DNA of 64,000 bases. Origin: Mansonella perstans. Lineage: Eukaryota > Nematoda > Chromadorea > Rhabditida > Onchocercidae. Positions 38,605 through 51,600 of the stretch are shown piece after piece (the first letter of the stretch is position 1; the number at the start of each line of letters is the position of its first letter). Under the pieces are notes generated by a model. The model saw nothing but the letters and a program-made list of their open reading frames with translations. It was not told the origin of the DNA and ran no database searches. The position numbers were made by a program, and so were the translations under genes. The stretch is taken from contig JBAMDO010000564.1 of assembly GCA_037074765.1 (NCBI GenBank), forward strand, positions 310,001 to 374,000, in the 5' to 3' direction.

Positions 38605-41600
38605 CTGAAATTAACATCGAAATTTTCAACTTGTTTAATCAAAATAATCACTTTAGGGTGTTCACAAAAAAAAACATCCTTTATTTCTATATCATATTTC
38701 TTTAGCATCTTAATATATCATATCACTAAAATCTTATCAGTCCTATTTTCTTTCATCTATTATTTACTTTCAACTTCACCATTGCCATTCCCATAAATTT
38801 GTATACTTCAATCGTATGCTGTTTTGAAAATTTGAATGTTCCCTTCTACTTATACTCACTATTATGGTTACTTTGTCTTACTTTTTCATTTTCACTGCTT
38901 TCGAATCTAAAACTTGCAGAAATATTTTGACATTATTGCATGATTGGAAGAGTTGGATAAATACCAATTAACTTCCATCGTATTACTAACAAATTTTATG
39001 AATTAAATTTTGATTTTCTAAATGCGACTAAAGGGTCAGAGAATGAAGATAAAATGTTTGATTCAATAAAATACCTTCAAGCCTCTCTCGATAAGTTTCA
39101 AACTTTTGTTGAAGAATTGAAATGTCGCTTCATTAAATCATAGTTGGTAGCGGAAGAAAGGAAATTTAAAAATTCTCACTGCTAAATATACAATAATTCG
39201 TAAGACTCCAATGATTGACTTGCAATTGCTCGAATCTCACATCAATAATTGTTACAATCCAACCATACCGGTACGTGTATATCCATTTCCTGATATCAAA
39301 TAGAAACCAAGTACCATCCAACAACTATTTCGTTAATTGATGGCACTAATGTTTTGTTATGTACGGTTAATAACCGGAAGTGTTATAAGTTTCGCTTTCA
39401 TAACTCTGAGATTTAAAGATAAAGTTAGTCTTCATTACTTCATTAATCGATTAAATCAAACTACATAGTCTTTGTTAAGCTTGTTAAACTATCACAAGCT
39501 GCTTGAAATTGCTTATCAAATAATTGCTGAGCGATAAAAATGATCGCAATTAATTTTGAGTTAAAGCGATTATAATTTGAAAATGACAATAAATTTCAAT
39601 TAAATTAGTTTCCAATTAAATTTTCTAAAGGTTTCCGACATTGCAAGTTTTAAACATTGTCAACTTTTCTGCATCTAAAAAACCGGTTTTTTGAATAGTT
39701 TACTTTTTTTTTTGCCAATAGCTATTACTGTTGTATTTTTTCGACAAATGAAATTTTCGAAATAAATGATGGATAAAAGCGACAGATCAAATTTTCAAAT
39801 GGCAATATGCTGAAGTTTATGCCAATTCATATTGAATCATTGGAAAGAACTGTTGTAAATGTTTTACTACTCGTCGAATTTACTGTCTCTACGTATTATT
39901 CTTGAAAACATCAAACAAGTCATTTAATGCAAAATGTTTGTAGAATTTTTTGAAATGCGATCACTTAAATTTATCAATTAATGCAGATGGTTGATATTTC
40001 TTGATGCCATTACACCTACATATATGCTCAAATAAAAAATTCTCATCAATGGGAAATAAATGGAGTCGTTTTATTTGAGATTAAATTGTTTAAATAATTG
40101 CTTATTTATGAGCATTTCATTATTTATCTTAGGATTGTTTGAAATGGTTTTCTATCTAGTTAATTGACAATTCTGAAAATATCTGAAATTTTAAATTCTT
40201 ATATTTTATCCATAAAATTCAGTTCATGATCCGAATACCAAGATATTTTGTCCCTGCAAAAGAATTTATTACATCATTAAAACTACTCGTTTATAAAAAG
40301 TTGTGAATCTAATCGGAAACCTTCAGATATCTATGAGTTCAGAGATGAAAGTCATCTTATAATTTTCAATTTGGATTTTTGTTTTTCACTAAACATTTTT
40401 AAATTTTCTATTTCTTTGCGCTTCATTTTTTCACAAATTCGCATATACCTTTTCGTTCCTAATTTTGAAGTTTCAAAAATCTTGAAATGAATTCCGATTC
40501 GAAAATAAGAGTAATACAGTTAAAACTTAAATCGATAAACAAAGCACAAAAATTAATGGTTATGAAAAGAATGTTGAGGAGATTTGAACATAATTTTATC
40601 TGTAAGTCCGTTTTGTAACACGAATGTATAAAATTTAAAGTTTCCAAGAACAAAGATGAATCATATTTCAGTCCAGCTTATATTTCCTCAATTTTTTTTT
40701 TGGAAGAAATTGCGAATAGTTTGCTGTTTTCCTCTTTCGCTGGTTGTACTTTTGTTGATTTTCCATAAATTCCTATAAATTTCATTATTTCATTTTTAAT
40801 TTGTTACTTTAATAAAATTTCTGAATTCGCAAATGTAAAGGAAGTGAACGGTTTTCTTCTTTTTTCAGCAAAATTATTCATTCAAAAAGCAAACATTCAT
40901 TCTAATGATTAAATATAAACAAAAAGAGAAATATGAGACGATTTCAAATGATTTTTAATTAGCCAAGCAACATTTTCATCTTTCTATTTTTAAAGAAGGA
41001 TGGTAAAGGTAAAGGCCATCATCAACAATTATTTAATTGAGATTATTTTTTCTTTAATTTTAATTAAAAGATTTTTTTAAACCGATGACATGAATATTTG
41101 CTTTTGAAGTGATTTATGCAAGCGTCCCATGTGGGAAATGTGATAAATGTTTAAACATTAAAGATGTCATAAAAATTGTAAACGCTATAATTAATTAATT
41201 ATTGACGACACTTCTCGCTATTTGTACCAAATGACAATAAGTGATTCAAGAAATTTTTCAAAAGCATTGAAATTTCTCTGAACTGCCGTCAGAAAAAGTT
41301 CAGTCAATGTGGGAAATCGTATATGGAGGAATACCTTAATGAACATTAGCAATCATCTCTTCACTGCCATTCCAGTTTTTCATCTAAAATCATTTTTCAC
41401 TATTTTTCATTTCCTTTTTTTTTTTAACAAATTTTCTATCTTACGTTCAAATTTAACACATTGTTTTAAGCTATATCATCAGTTCTGCAGTCCATTCCCT
41501 GGTCCAGCATCTCAATTCTCAGCCACCATCAATTAGTTCACACATTCTAAGAGATAGTTTGCTAAAAAAATTCTTTATTCATTTTCAAACATCTTTTGAA

Positions 41601-42248
41601 GCTTTCCCACATTTATTGCCTTTCATTTCTTATAATTGTAATGCTATTTTTGGAAAATAATTTGAATCGAAGCGTTCCTTTTCTCCTTTTGAAATTATTC
41701 AGAAACATGGCATCTCTCTATCTGTGCAATTTTTACCCACAAATTTATCGCATCGTTGTCAAATATTTTCCTTTTCACCTGTTGAACGTATCAATTTTGT
41801 ATTTTCTCTCTTCTTCTCATTTAGTCTGGCATACAATATTATTCGCTGATGAATGAATCAATTTTTCAACTGTTAATATTTCACTATAAACATTTCGACA
41901 TTTCCCGTTGTAAACCGATTATAGATTTCACTGATTTATTGACTGTAAATTGTTCTCTTCGTCCCTTTCTCATTTCCCATAGTATAATGTCTTCATTTAT
42001 TGATTCATTACATTTAAATTTTCAGCAATCAATTTTTTATCTAATTTATTTCATTATCAGACCGATTGATAGTTAAAGAAAGTCTTATAATTATTTCTAA
42101 GCATATTCAGTGCTAATATTATTTGCTATCGTGTATTAAATTTTAAATCTATTACTACATTTCTTTAATGGAATTGTCACTGGTAATTTTGATGCAATAT
42201 TTTGGGAAGATTTATTGATTTAAAATTTTTATTACACGATAATTTCAG
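38605..42248. other. intergenic DNA, no gene seen
   Basis: AT-rich sequence. Hydrophobic open stretches at 41596-41856 and 41849-42076 are Phe/Leu/Ile/Ser-rich on T-rich DNA, lack splice context and are judged to be noise. It presumably includes the promoter of the gene starting near 42249. Confidence 0.55.
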
Positions 42249-44294
42249 ATTTATTTTGGTATTACTGTGAATTTCATTCGACGTTTAAACTCTTTCAACA
42301 GCTTTCCGAAAACCGTATCTTTTGGATTCCGGAATATGCAGGTACTATAAATCTCAATATACATCTGAAAAAAAAATGCAAACCAGAAAATACGCCATCT
42401 GTCTACTTTGATCTATAAATATTTTTGTTCAAATGAAAAAAGAAAAGTTGGGAGCAGAAACAAAAAGTTTGTTTCAAAGTTTAAGAAAGAAGACTTAAAT
42501 TCAGAGGAAAACAACTGCAGGACAGTTGTTCGGAATCAAAAAATGAAAAGGGAGATTACCGAGGTAGAAGCTAAAGAAGACGGTAATGAAATCGACGATA
42601 GAATTAAATTATTGGGAGAAATTGATGTCTTCCATTTTGTGATAACAAACACAAATAAATGTGCGGACAATGATGATCAGAAATTTCTGCAGGAAGCTGA
42701 GAAAACAAAACTGCATCAAAAAGAATGTTCCTGTTCGGCATTTTCCAACCACATTTCAATATCATCAGAGGAGAAAGGAAATTTCACGCATGGAAAAAGA
42801 GATTCGATGGTAAACGATTGGAAAATTGAAGAAATTTGGTCAGAAAATGTCCAAGAGAGAAATGCGGATGAAAACAATATCGAGGCTTCAAAAGTTGTGG
42901 ACAGTTCAGGAACTGAAGCAACAGACCTTAAGAAAAGCAGTTTACTGGATACTCATGTTACACTTACATCAAATGTATTCGACTCACATGATGTCCAAGT
43001 AGCTGGGCAAGATATCCAGGAAATACATGATACAGAAAGTAAACAATACACACAAATTTCTGACGCAGAAACTTCAGAAATGTTGAATATAGAACCGAAT
43101 TTTTTAGTTGGTCAAGACCCATACAATCCCAGCGGAGAATTAGCAGAAATGGACAGAAATTTGAATAATGTAGGCAATAAATCAGAAGCTGAAGAAATCA
43201 GAAAAAATCTGGAACAAATAAATGCTCAGGATTCGAAAACAGCTGTTTTTGTTGATGGCATGAGAACTGAGATCGATATAGAAATAGGTGATTTTACTGT
43301 TGGCAGTCACAGCGCTGATACGGAGATATTTATGGAAATAACTGAGCAACATGAATCGCAAGAAGTGGAAAGAGGAAATGAAAACATAAACGGATTCGAA
43401 AAGAAAAGTTTTGAAGCGACCGCAAGTGAGGGGATTCTTACAGAATCTAATACACATGCCACCGAATCTCCACAATTGATTGATGGGGATCTTGCTTCGA
43501 ATGAAGCAGTGAGATCAGCGGGAGATCTGGTTGTCCCGAATGATATATTCCAAAAAAAACTAACACTAACTGATAATGTCACTGAAGAGCTAAATTCTGC
43601 TGAAATTCTTGAAGAGACTAATGAGCAGACTAATGTAGTAAAGGAGCCTCAGGCTTTGAAAAATTTGTTAGTTGATGAAGCTAAAACTACTTGTGGCATA
43701 GAACTATTAAAAGATTCTGAGGAATCAAATATTGTTGAAGTAGCACAACCGAAGAGCAAATTTTATGAAGCTCTAATCGGTTTCTGGAAGCATACAACAT
43801 TTAGCAGAAAACGTCCCGAAAATACTGTGTCATCCGGGCAGTCGAAGAATTTGTCTTCAGAATCAACACTGATATCTTCAATCCATTCTAGTAAAACTTC
43901 ATTAACGTCTACGGAATCTTTGGCAGCACCAATGCCTTCTTCTGACTTTATTAAATCTTCTGAAACTTCTTCAGAATCTAGTGCGAAAACTACTGATTCT
44001 CATTCTGAAATTAATGTTATCTCATCGTTTCCGGAAAATACAATAATAGATACAACTTCTGGTTCTTATTCTCAAAAAACTTTGCTCAACGATCAGACAC
44101 TTAATATTACAAGTACGGAAAACTTAAATTCCAATATCACTTCGGAAGCTTTGCAAGTAATAAAACCAGATTCATTGTGTACAACTGATGAAATCATTAA
44201 AAATCCAGATGATTCGTTCGAGAAAATGGAAAATATAAAAAAAAACAAAAAAGGGAAGACCGATTCTACAAATTTAACGGTTTTTTGCCATAAG
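42249..44294 (+). CDS. large acidic Ser/Thr/Glu-rich exon; possible N-terminal part of the formin gene
   Basis: A 31-codon exon (42249-42341, after AATTTCAG, ending ATGCAG before GTACTA) is followed by a 45-nt intron and a 636-codon exon (42387-44294, ending CATAAG before GTACGT). All joins are phase 0. The long exon has no Cys-rich, enzymatic or transmembrane pattern. It is a low-complexity, probably disordered protein rich in Glu, Asn, Ser and Thr, with Ser/Thr runs towards its end and a short basic patch (FWKHTTFSRKRPENT). The only in-frame ATG in the first exon is near its 3' end. The phase-0 donor could join the formin exon at 48671 or 49460, giving a much longer N-terminus; otherwise this is a separate gene whose 3' exon I cannot find. 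If the gene ran past the donor, the frame would stop at 44402. No family is recognised. Confidence 0.6.
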
Positions 44295-45693
44295 GTACGT
44301 CAAGTTCCTCACTGTTTTCTTTTAAATTTAGCTTTCTGTTCATTGCTCCATCATTTTTATTATAAATTCTGTTCGGAACCCTTTTTAAACAAAGATAAAT
44401 AGCTGTGACTGGTTTTATCACTGTTACTAGATTCTCATTACAGAATATTAGTTTATCCGTCAGAAAGTACGATTGATATCGTTTTTAATGCAAACGATTT
44501 GTTCTTTTCATCTAAAACAAATCTTTCGTATTTTTTATAGTTTGGAAACTTTTCATTAAAGAATGCAAGTTTTCCTGAATTGGGCTCATTTCTGTAGAAT
44601 ATATTCTAACTTTTGCTTCAATGGATATCATTTGTTTGCAATTTTATTAAATACATTTTGCGCACTTTAACGAGGACGATTTGCGCCATAAAAGTGTCAT
44701 TTTTGTTCTGCTCTTTTATTATATTCTCAATCCATCCTTACGAATTTAATAGCTGTTCAAAATGAATGTGAACAATTTCATTGCAATGCGAAGCGACAAC
44801 TAATTACTTCCATTCCTCCTTCTTCTTTTTTTATCATATACATATAGAAATTTTTAATTTGTAAATTCCAAAATAAAACTATAAATTTATCGAAAACAAA
44901 GGCCCAAAAGATGATCATATTCAGTGTATCTCTCTGATCATTTATTTTTTCCCTAATCATTTATTTTCTCGAAATTATTCTGGAAAAGAATTTTAATATG
45001 AGAAAATATTTGATTCTATTCAGTTGAGGATAGTTTAAGGCATTATATGAAAGAATTGAAGCGAATAATTCTACTAATTTATTATATTGAAAGGAAACTT
45101 TCATTAGTGATATTTCTATTATAACTTGACCATTTGACTATTATTACTCATCTAAAAGTCCATTATTTGATCGATCACCTTAGCATCTTTAATTGCTTAA
45201 AATAAAAAATAAATCTCAACTCTAAATAATAATAAGCTCTGTGTTTTTTTAAATTTACAAAATAAATAATGGATATTTTGAATTGAAAAAAGAAAGATGA
45301 AAAATTGAGGCAAGTAAATTTGGCTTTCATATTAGTATATCTTCGATGGAGTAGATTTCATTAAAGAAAAATATGAAGTAAGTTTGAAGTTTATATCTTC
45401 CTTATCTGTATTCTTTTCATTACATTTCTCACAAAATTTTCTCCCATACTTATAAATCTGATCATTTCATTTTCCCATTTTTTATTTTAAATGAAATTTG
45501 AAAATTTTGAAAAGTAATTATAAACATGCTAGCATTATATGTATGTGTGACAGATGGAACATACAATGTTAACTGATATAATAGTATTATTTGCATTAAT
45601 ATGTTTATATTTATGCATGCATAATACAATATAATAGCGTTAATAATGGTTGAGGAAATATTTAGAATAATACTTTCAATTGAAAAAGGATTG

Positions 45694-45696
<3 letters not shown>

Positions 45697-45731
<35 letters not shown>

Positions 45732-45806
45732 TGTGTGTGTATGTGTGTGTGTGTGTGTATGTGTATGTATATGTATATGTGTATGTGTATGTGTATGTGT
45801 ATGTGT
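45697..45806. repeat. (TG)n / (TATGTG)n microsatellite
   Basis: About 110 bp of TG dinucleotides interrupted by TATG. The opposite-strand open frames are products of the repeat. Confidence 0.97.
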
Positions 45807-46030
45807 TCTAGTGTATTTGCATGTGAATATGTATGAGTGTTCTGTTTGTATGTGAATGTCTCTCTAGACATTGTCTATTTTAAAATTTCAGTAATTGGAA
45901 ATGAATTTCGTTCCATACTTTTGATTTTTTTGTCCTTTTGAAAAAATATTTTGAGGGGTTACATTGGCAACTGTTGTTCTATGGAACGAAATTATTATTA
46001 TTATAATTTTTTTCAATTACTGAAATTACA

Positions 46031-46467
46031 AATATTATCAATTAAAATTTAAGATTAAAATATGGCAAATTGAGCAAAACAATTGGAAATTCAAAGAAGA
46101 CAAAGTTAAATTATATTTCAGAATAATTCTGCGTTTGCAGGTCAGAGTAGAACAAAAAGATTGCGCATATTTGATGCTATTAAATAAAGTTATATTTAAT
46201 ATAGTTTAACTTTTATGGGAGAATTATTTTGAAACAGTGCGGTAAATAGCATTAAATTATTGAAAAATGTGTGGCAGAAAAGTATTGAAACACAGTCAAT
46301 AACTAATTAGAACCATCTTGCAGTCTTAAATGTAATTTCACTAATTGAATATGGAAAGTTTAGCAAATATTATTTCTCATGTAAGTTTTAGGAATATTAT
46401 CAATTAGAATTTAACATTAAAATATGGTAAATTGAGCAAAACAATTGGAAATTTAAAGAAGACAAAG
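46031..46467 (+). repeat. 75-bp direct repeat, two copies
   Basis: 46031-46105 and 46393-46467 align over 75 bp with about four mismatches (both contain AAATTGAGCAAAACAATTGG). The copies are 362 bp apart in the same orientation. Confidence 0.9.
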
Positions 46468-47409
46468 CGATGCAAAATCTTTCAATTTCTGCTCTCTTAA
46501 TAGGAGAAAGAAAAAGATGAGCATTCAGGAAACAGAATTATTCAGTGAATAAATATCACATTAGCAGCTTATCAGATGAAAATGTAACTCCCTGTAAGGC
46601 TTGTAGCAGTGAAGTGATGAATTTGCCTTACCTGTGGTTCATTTTAATGGATACATCGGGAATATTGCAATTAACAGTGGTGGAAGTTTGGTTATAGCTA
46701 AACTTAAATTGAAAAGTAGTGAAAAGTGAAAGATAGAAGAAAGATTATACCTGAAATCCAATCTATCTATTCCCAAATAAAATCTTCATTCCTTTCATCT
46801 TTTCTGAATGAGTTAAAGATGAGATCTTATAACATTTCATAGCATATTTGCAAATAAATGAGAAAGTCAGATCATTTTGGTAGTAAAAAATGGTTTTTTC
46901 ATATGGAACGCTTCTAACTTTCTTTCAAATCATAGTCCTAATTTAAAAGTTATCTTCTAAGAAATAAAACTAGGCCCCTTGAATAGTTAGTTAGTAACAA
47001 AGTGTTATTCATTAATCTTTCGAAATATTTCAAACAATTGATTACTTTTCATTTTCATTTCACATTTGCTGATATACTTTTGGCTCTTGAAGTACAAGGC
47101 ATACTTATAAGCGAATATCAAACATTTAAACAGTAGCACAGTGACGTTTTAGTATCGAATGATGTTTATGTGGTCTATAAAAAGTTTTGATTTGAATGGA
47201 TGTCGTTATATGATATGGAAATGGAAATGCTAATGAAAGAATCTGTATGATGTCACAATTAATTTTTACAATTTTCTTTCCGTTCCACGCTTACTTCGTC
47301 TCCTCAATTGCATCGCTGTTATCTGCAATCATTGAAAGGATGAAAGGAAGGAGGAATATTGTTGAAAGGTAAGAATTAAGAGATTGTATAAGACGGGAAT
47401 GCAAGCAAA

Positions 47410-47493
47410 TTCACCAATAAGTCTCGATCTTTTAAAGTTCACTAGTAAGTCTCGATCTTTTAATAGTTCACCAATAAATCTCGATCTTTTATG
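47410..47493 (+). repeat. three tandem copies of a 27-29 bp unit
   Basis: Unit TTCACCAATAAGTCTCGATC plus TTTTAAAG, with minor variants. Confidence 0.9.
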
Positions 47494-47591
47494 AATCCTG
47501 CATCTTCCATAAATCGAGCTCATTCTTCCCACTTCATTCTATTTTTTATATTCCATACTAAATCACTAATATTTACCTAAAGCTTATTGAG

Positions 47592-47874
47592 AACTTCAAG
47601 TACTGATAGCATCAACTTTTCAAGTATATTTTTTTTATACTTCAAGTACTGATAGCATCGTGATACTAGTATACTTCAAGTACTGATAGCATCGTGATAC
47701 TAGTATACTTCAAGTACTGATAGCATCGTGATACTAGTATACTTCAAGTACTGATAGCATCGTGATACTAGTATACTTCAAGTACTGATAGCATCTTGAT
47801 ACTAGTATACTTCAAGTACTGATAGCATCGTGATACTAGTATACTTCAAGTACTGATAGCATCGTGATACTACT
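47592..47874 (+). repeat. 34-bp minisatellite, about seven copies
   Basis: Seven nearly identical copies of ATACTTCAAGTACTGATAGC plus ATCGTGATACTAGT occupy 47637-47874, with a partial copy at 47592. One copy has CTTGAT for CGTGAT. The copy junction forms the palindrome ATACTAGTAT. Confidence 0.97.
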
Positions 47875-47916
47875 GATACTAGTGATCATCAATTAATATT
47901 TCACTTGTAATTTTAG

Positions 47917-48193
47917 AAAGAGAGAAAGAGAGAAAGAAAGAGAGAGAGATAGAGAGAGAGAGAGAGAGGAAAATGAATGGAGATTTAGCAATGCCTATCA
48001 TCATCATCCTATATAGGGACGAACACAATGTGTATCCATGTACAGTTTACGAGGAAGAAAGCATCCATCCATTGTAAGGCTATCTTATATGACCTTCCTA
48101 TCTTCATTACTATTTTCTATGTATCGGTGTATTTTTTATCAATCACAAAAAGAGATAGAGAGAGAGAAGGGGAGAGAGAGAGAGAGGGAGGGT
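47917..48193 (+). repeat. two (GA)n tracts
   Basis: GA-rich runs at 47917-47969 and 48150-48193 flank about 180 bp of non-repetitive sequence. Confidence 0.9.
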
Positions 48194-48668
48194 AGAGAAT
48201 AGTGAGGATGAAAGAAAGGTTCATTTTTCTTCCCAATTTCAAATACAGAACTCCTAGATCTATCTATTATTTGGCTGTAGAGTAAAGGAATACTTCTAAA
48301 AGTTCAATCATATAGATAGAAAGGTTAAAGTTCACATTTGACTTCCATTTTTTGAAAAAATCAAAGAAATAGAATTGTTCTACAGTTCTAGTTATTAATT
48401 GTGGTATTAGTGAGGTAATTTTATATCTTGAGGAGCTGTAATAGGCAAATATGATTAATTAAGACAGTTAGCCTTCATTTAAAATTTCCTCATTTTTTGA
48501 ATAAAGAAATGATTGATATTAATAGCATAATTAATGAGAGGTCAAAGGTCAACTTCTTGTCTAATATTTCTAGACAAAAACTGGAGAGATTTTAAAATTT
48601 GATAATTTAATAATTTTCTTATGCAAATAAAATAGTTTTTTATTTCGCATTGCAAATGTAAATACTAC

Positions 48669-48670
48669 AG
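48669..48670 (+). promoter_or_regulatory. candidate trans- or cis-splice acceptor of the formin
   Basis: AATACTACAG ends at 48670, 12 bases before the proposed formin ATG. These 12 bases are in frame and stop-free, so the site could accept a spliced leader or the upstream phase-0 giant exon. Confidence 0.45.
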
Positions 48671-48682
48671 ATCGATTCGATC

Positions 48683-51600
48683 ATGTTTGGATCAAAGAAG
48701 TATAAAGGAAAGGATAGCGGAAGCCTGAGAAGTTTCAGGCCAGAAAATGGCCATCAGCATCATATCTTCTCGAATTCATCCATTCGATCATTGGTTCATT
48801 TTTTGTTCATAAAATTTTGTCATATCAAACTAATTTGAACTGAACAAGTTTATGTTTTTTTAGAGACCTATTTAATTTCATATCAAATATTTTCGTGTAA
48901 ATTTTATAATTTCAAAAGTTTTTTTGTAACTGGAAATCAAAAGGTTAAAATTTTTTTTACACTTTAAGTTCATAATTTCTGTTTCAGTACATTTTATCAC
49001 ATTATTGAGTATGTTATTTTGAAGAGAAAGTAAGAGAAAAAAAGCTGAAAAGTAATAAGAGAAAGTTTGACATATTGCAACAACAATGCAAGAAGTGAAG
49101 ATACGACACTTTCTCTCATTGCAATTAATAATTGAGCGGGATATTTCAAATTTAAATCTTCAATATGAAAACTTTTTTGTGAGAAACCACTTTGAAATTT
49201 TGAATTTCTACGGATTAGGATATGTTTATATATTCGTTTCTTAGTTGTATTTTTTCACTATTGCATTAGAAATTTTCAATACTTAAATTTTAATCGTTTT
49301 TCTTAAAAATTTCTCATTTTCTACTTCCATTTTGATTTTTAGTAAAACTTTTGGTATGATTTTTTTTTCCATTCTTTAATAACTAAGAAAATAGCTTATC
49401 ATTATCAGTGTTATTTAACTTCTTAACTTCCTGAAAAAGCTACTAGCATGAAGTTTTAGCCAGAAACAGATTGTGCAAGTTTACCGGAAACAAGTAGAGC
49501 GATGATACAATCCAGTTATTATGAGGTTAATCGGATGAACGATGATCAAATTAATGCCGCATTTGCTGAATTACTTGTAAGAGACATTTTTAACTAAGTG
49601 AATAAGTTTTCAGTAATGCTTTCAGAAGCTTTTTTTAATAATAAAAATTCGATAGAAACTTGTTCCAAACTTCGAAAGTCTACTTTGAAAGTTTGAGGAC
49701 AAAAGAAATTTGGGTTATGTATCATTCATATGTATTGTCAAAAGTTAATTTTCAGTTGAATTTTAGAAGCAAATGAATATAAAAGATGAGAAATTTCGTG
49801 CCTTATTGGCAGACAACGATATGGAAAAGAAACGACAAATGGTTTGTCAATCTCAAAGACTTAATATGGCTACTCAAGAGAATTCCAAGGTTTTTTCTTG
49901 AACTGTTCAACTTTCACTCTATTTTGCATTGAAATAATAGTGGACTAAAGAGGCTACAACAAACACATTACAAATTGGCACTTTAAATTTATTTAACCTT
50001 TCAAATTTTTGAAGGGTTCTTCAAATTTTGACACATCTTTCAAATTTATGAAATAGTCTATCAAAAATTTTTCAGCGACCAATTGATCTGATTCGACGCA
50101 TTGAAAGGATGCTGGTTTCGGGCGAAGAGAGTAGATTAATGAAAGATGTGTTAAAAGATTTGAAAGTTCAGCTTAGCGTTCAAAAAGTGGATTGGATTAA
50201 AGAAGTATGATTCGGTATTTTTACAACAAATTATAATCTATTGATGAGTGGTATTCTAGCTTTAACTTCACATTCTGATGAAGAAATTGAGATCTTGTTT
50301 GTTATTGCAAGTGAGCGTCTTGTCAAAAATGTAGACTTAAAAAAAAGCAAACTGGTGGGTGTAGGTCGTAAAAGTCAAGATATTATGGTAACTAAAGTTT
50401 AATTTTTTATTTGATTCGTTGTTTGTTTTTTTTGCACGTGTTTTTATAGTTCGGCAATCAAGGTGGTCTTCAGTTGTTATTCCATATAATGCATAATCTC
50501 ATCGAATTCCTCCGGCAGTCAGAAAATTCTGAACGGGAGGAAGAATATGCTTTACAACTTCATGACAGCGTCAAATGTTTGAAATCTGTTGTTAATACAT
50601 GGGTTAGTGCTTATTTTAAAATATGATAGATTTATTTTATTAGCATCCGAAAACAATACAGAACATTGGATTAAAATTTCAAATTAGTTAGATCTATTGA
50701 ATTACCTTGATAAATTGAATTTCATTATTTTCCTTATCAAATGAAATTAATTTTGATTGTTGGTTTAAGCCTGGGATGGAAATGTGCTTCAGACGTCAAT
50801 CGAAAATGTTTTCATACTTGGTTAAAGTATTGTCTATGGCTTCTTGCAAGCCATCCTTGGATCATTGGGATTCACTGAAATTTGTTACAGTGAGTCTCTT
50901 GGGCGTTGTGGCTTTTGTTAATGATGATAAATTTGAGCTCAGAGGGTAAGTTGTTTTTGAAAAATTGAAATTGATTCTATATTGAACAAACAAAAGAAAT
51001 ATTCTTTTTGCTCATTTCACTTCCGTCTTGCCATCACTTTTAAAATCAAATTCGAAAAAATATATCATATATTTTAATTACAATGTAGGTCATAATCTGG
51101 AATTGTAGACGTGAAACGCTCTTGCAAGCCTTAACTGAAGAAGCTCGATTACGAAAATGCGAGAGGTTTCGCTGCATTGTTAACTGTCTGAACAAATCAA
51201 ACCGTCTCGATGTAGTGGTTAGTTGTAATTTGATTCGGATAAGTCTTTAAAACTGGATGGTCTTTTTTTTGTTGGACCGTTTTTCCGACAAAGTAATTGC
51301 AAAAAGCTAGCATTAAAAAAATCTATAGGGCTAATAGCCGTTTTAGAAAAAAGCCATGACATTGGTAAACGTAATGCTGGATGTACCGGAGCCGGATGAT
51401 ACAACTACGGAGGAAGGTCGTGCATCCGCGGAAGCTGCCTGGCAAATTCGGATGCATTGGCGAAGTGAATTCATGCGTGCTGGCATGTATGATTGTGTTC
51501 AAGTAAGTTTCAGTTAATTTTAATTACATTTCAATAGCTTATCATCTTTCAAAACTTATACTCCCCTATTACTTCATTTCTTCAGCAATGTTGATTACAT

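Larger units (their letters stand above)
44295..48670. other. repeat-rich interval, probable long intron
   Basis: No exon is supported. The interval concentrates microsatellites, minisatellites and a diverged direct repeat, each listed separately. A 34-codon ATG-initiated open stretch near 47972-48076 sits between two GA tracts and has no splice context. Confidence 0.5.

Noticed and set aside
41596..42076. Hydrophobic open frames of 75-86 codons
   Set aside because: Composition (Phe, Leu, Ile, Ser) is what T-rich non-coding DNA gives. No acceptor, conserved motif or partner exon.
45646..45871. 69-codon frames rich in Cys-Val or His-Thr on both strands
   Set aside because: They are translations of the TG/CA microsatellite.
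47972..48076. 34-codon ATG open frame between two GA tracts
   Set aside because: Too short, with no splice or leader signal; expected by chance.
50253..50403. Stop-free ATG frame of about 50 codons in the formin intron between 50204 and 50450
   Set aside because: The flanking exons join directly in phase and match the family (VDWIKE-FGNQGG). The segment's own phases do not fit, so it is probably chance or a rare retained intron.
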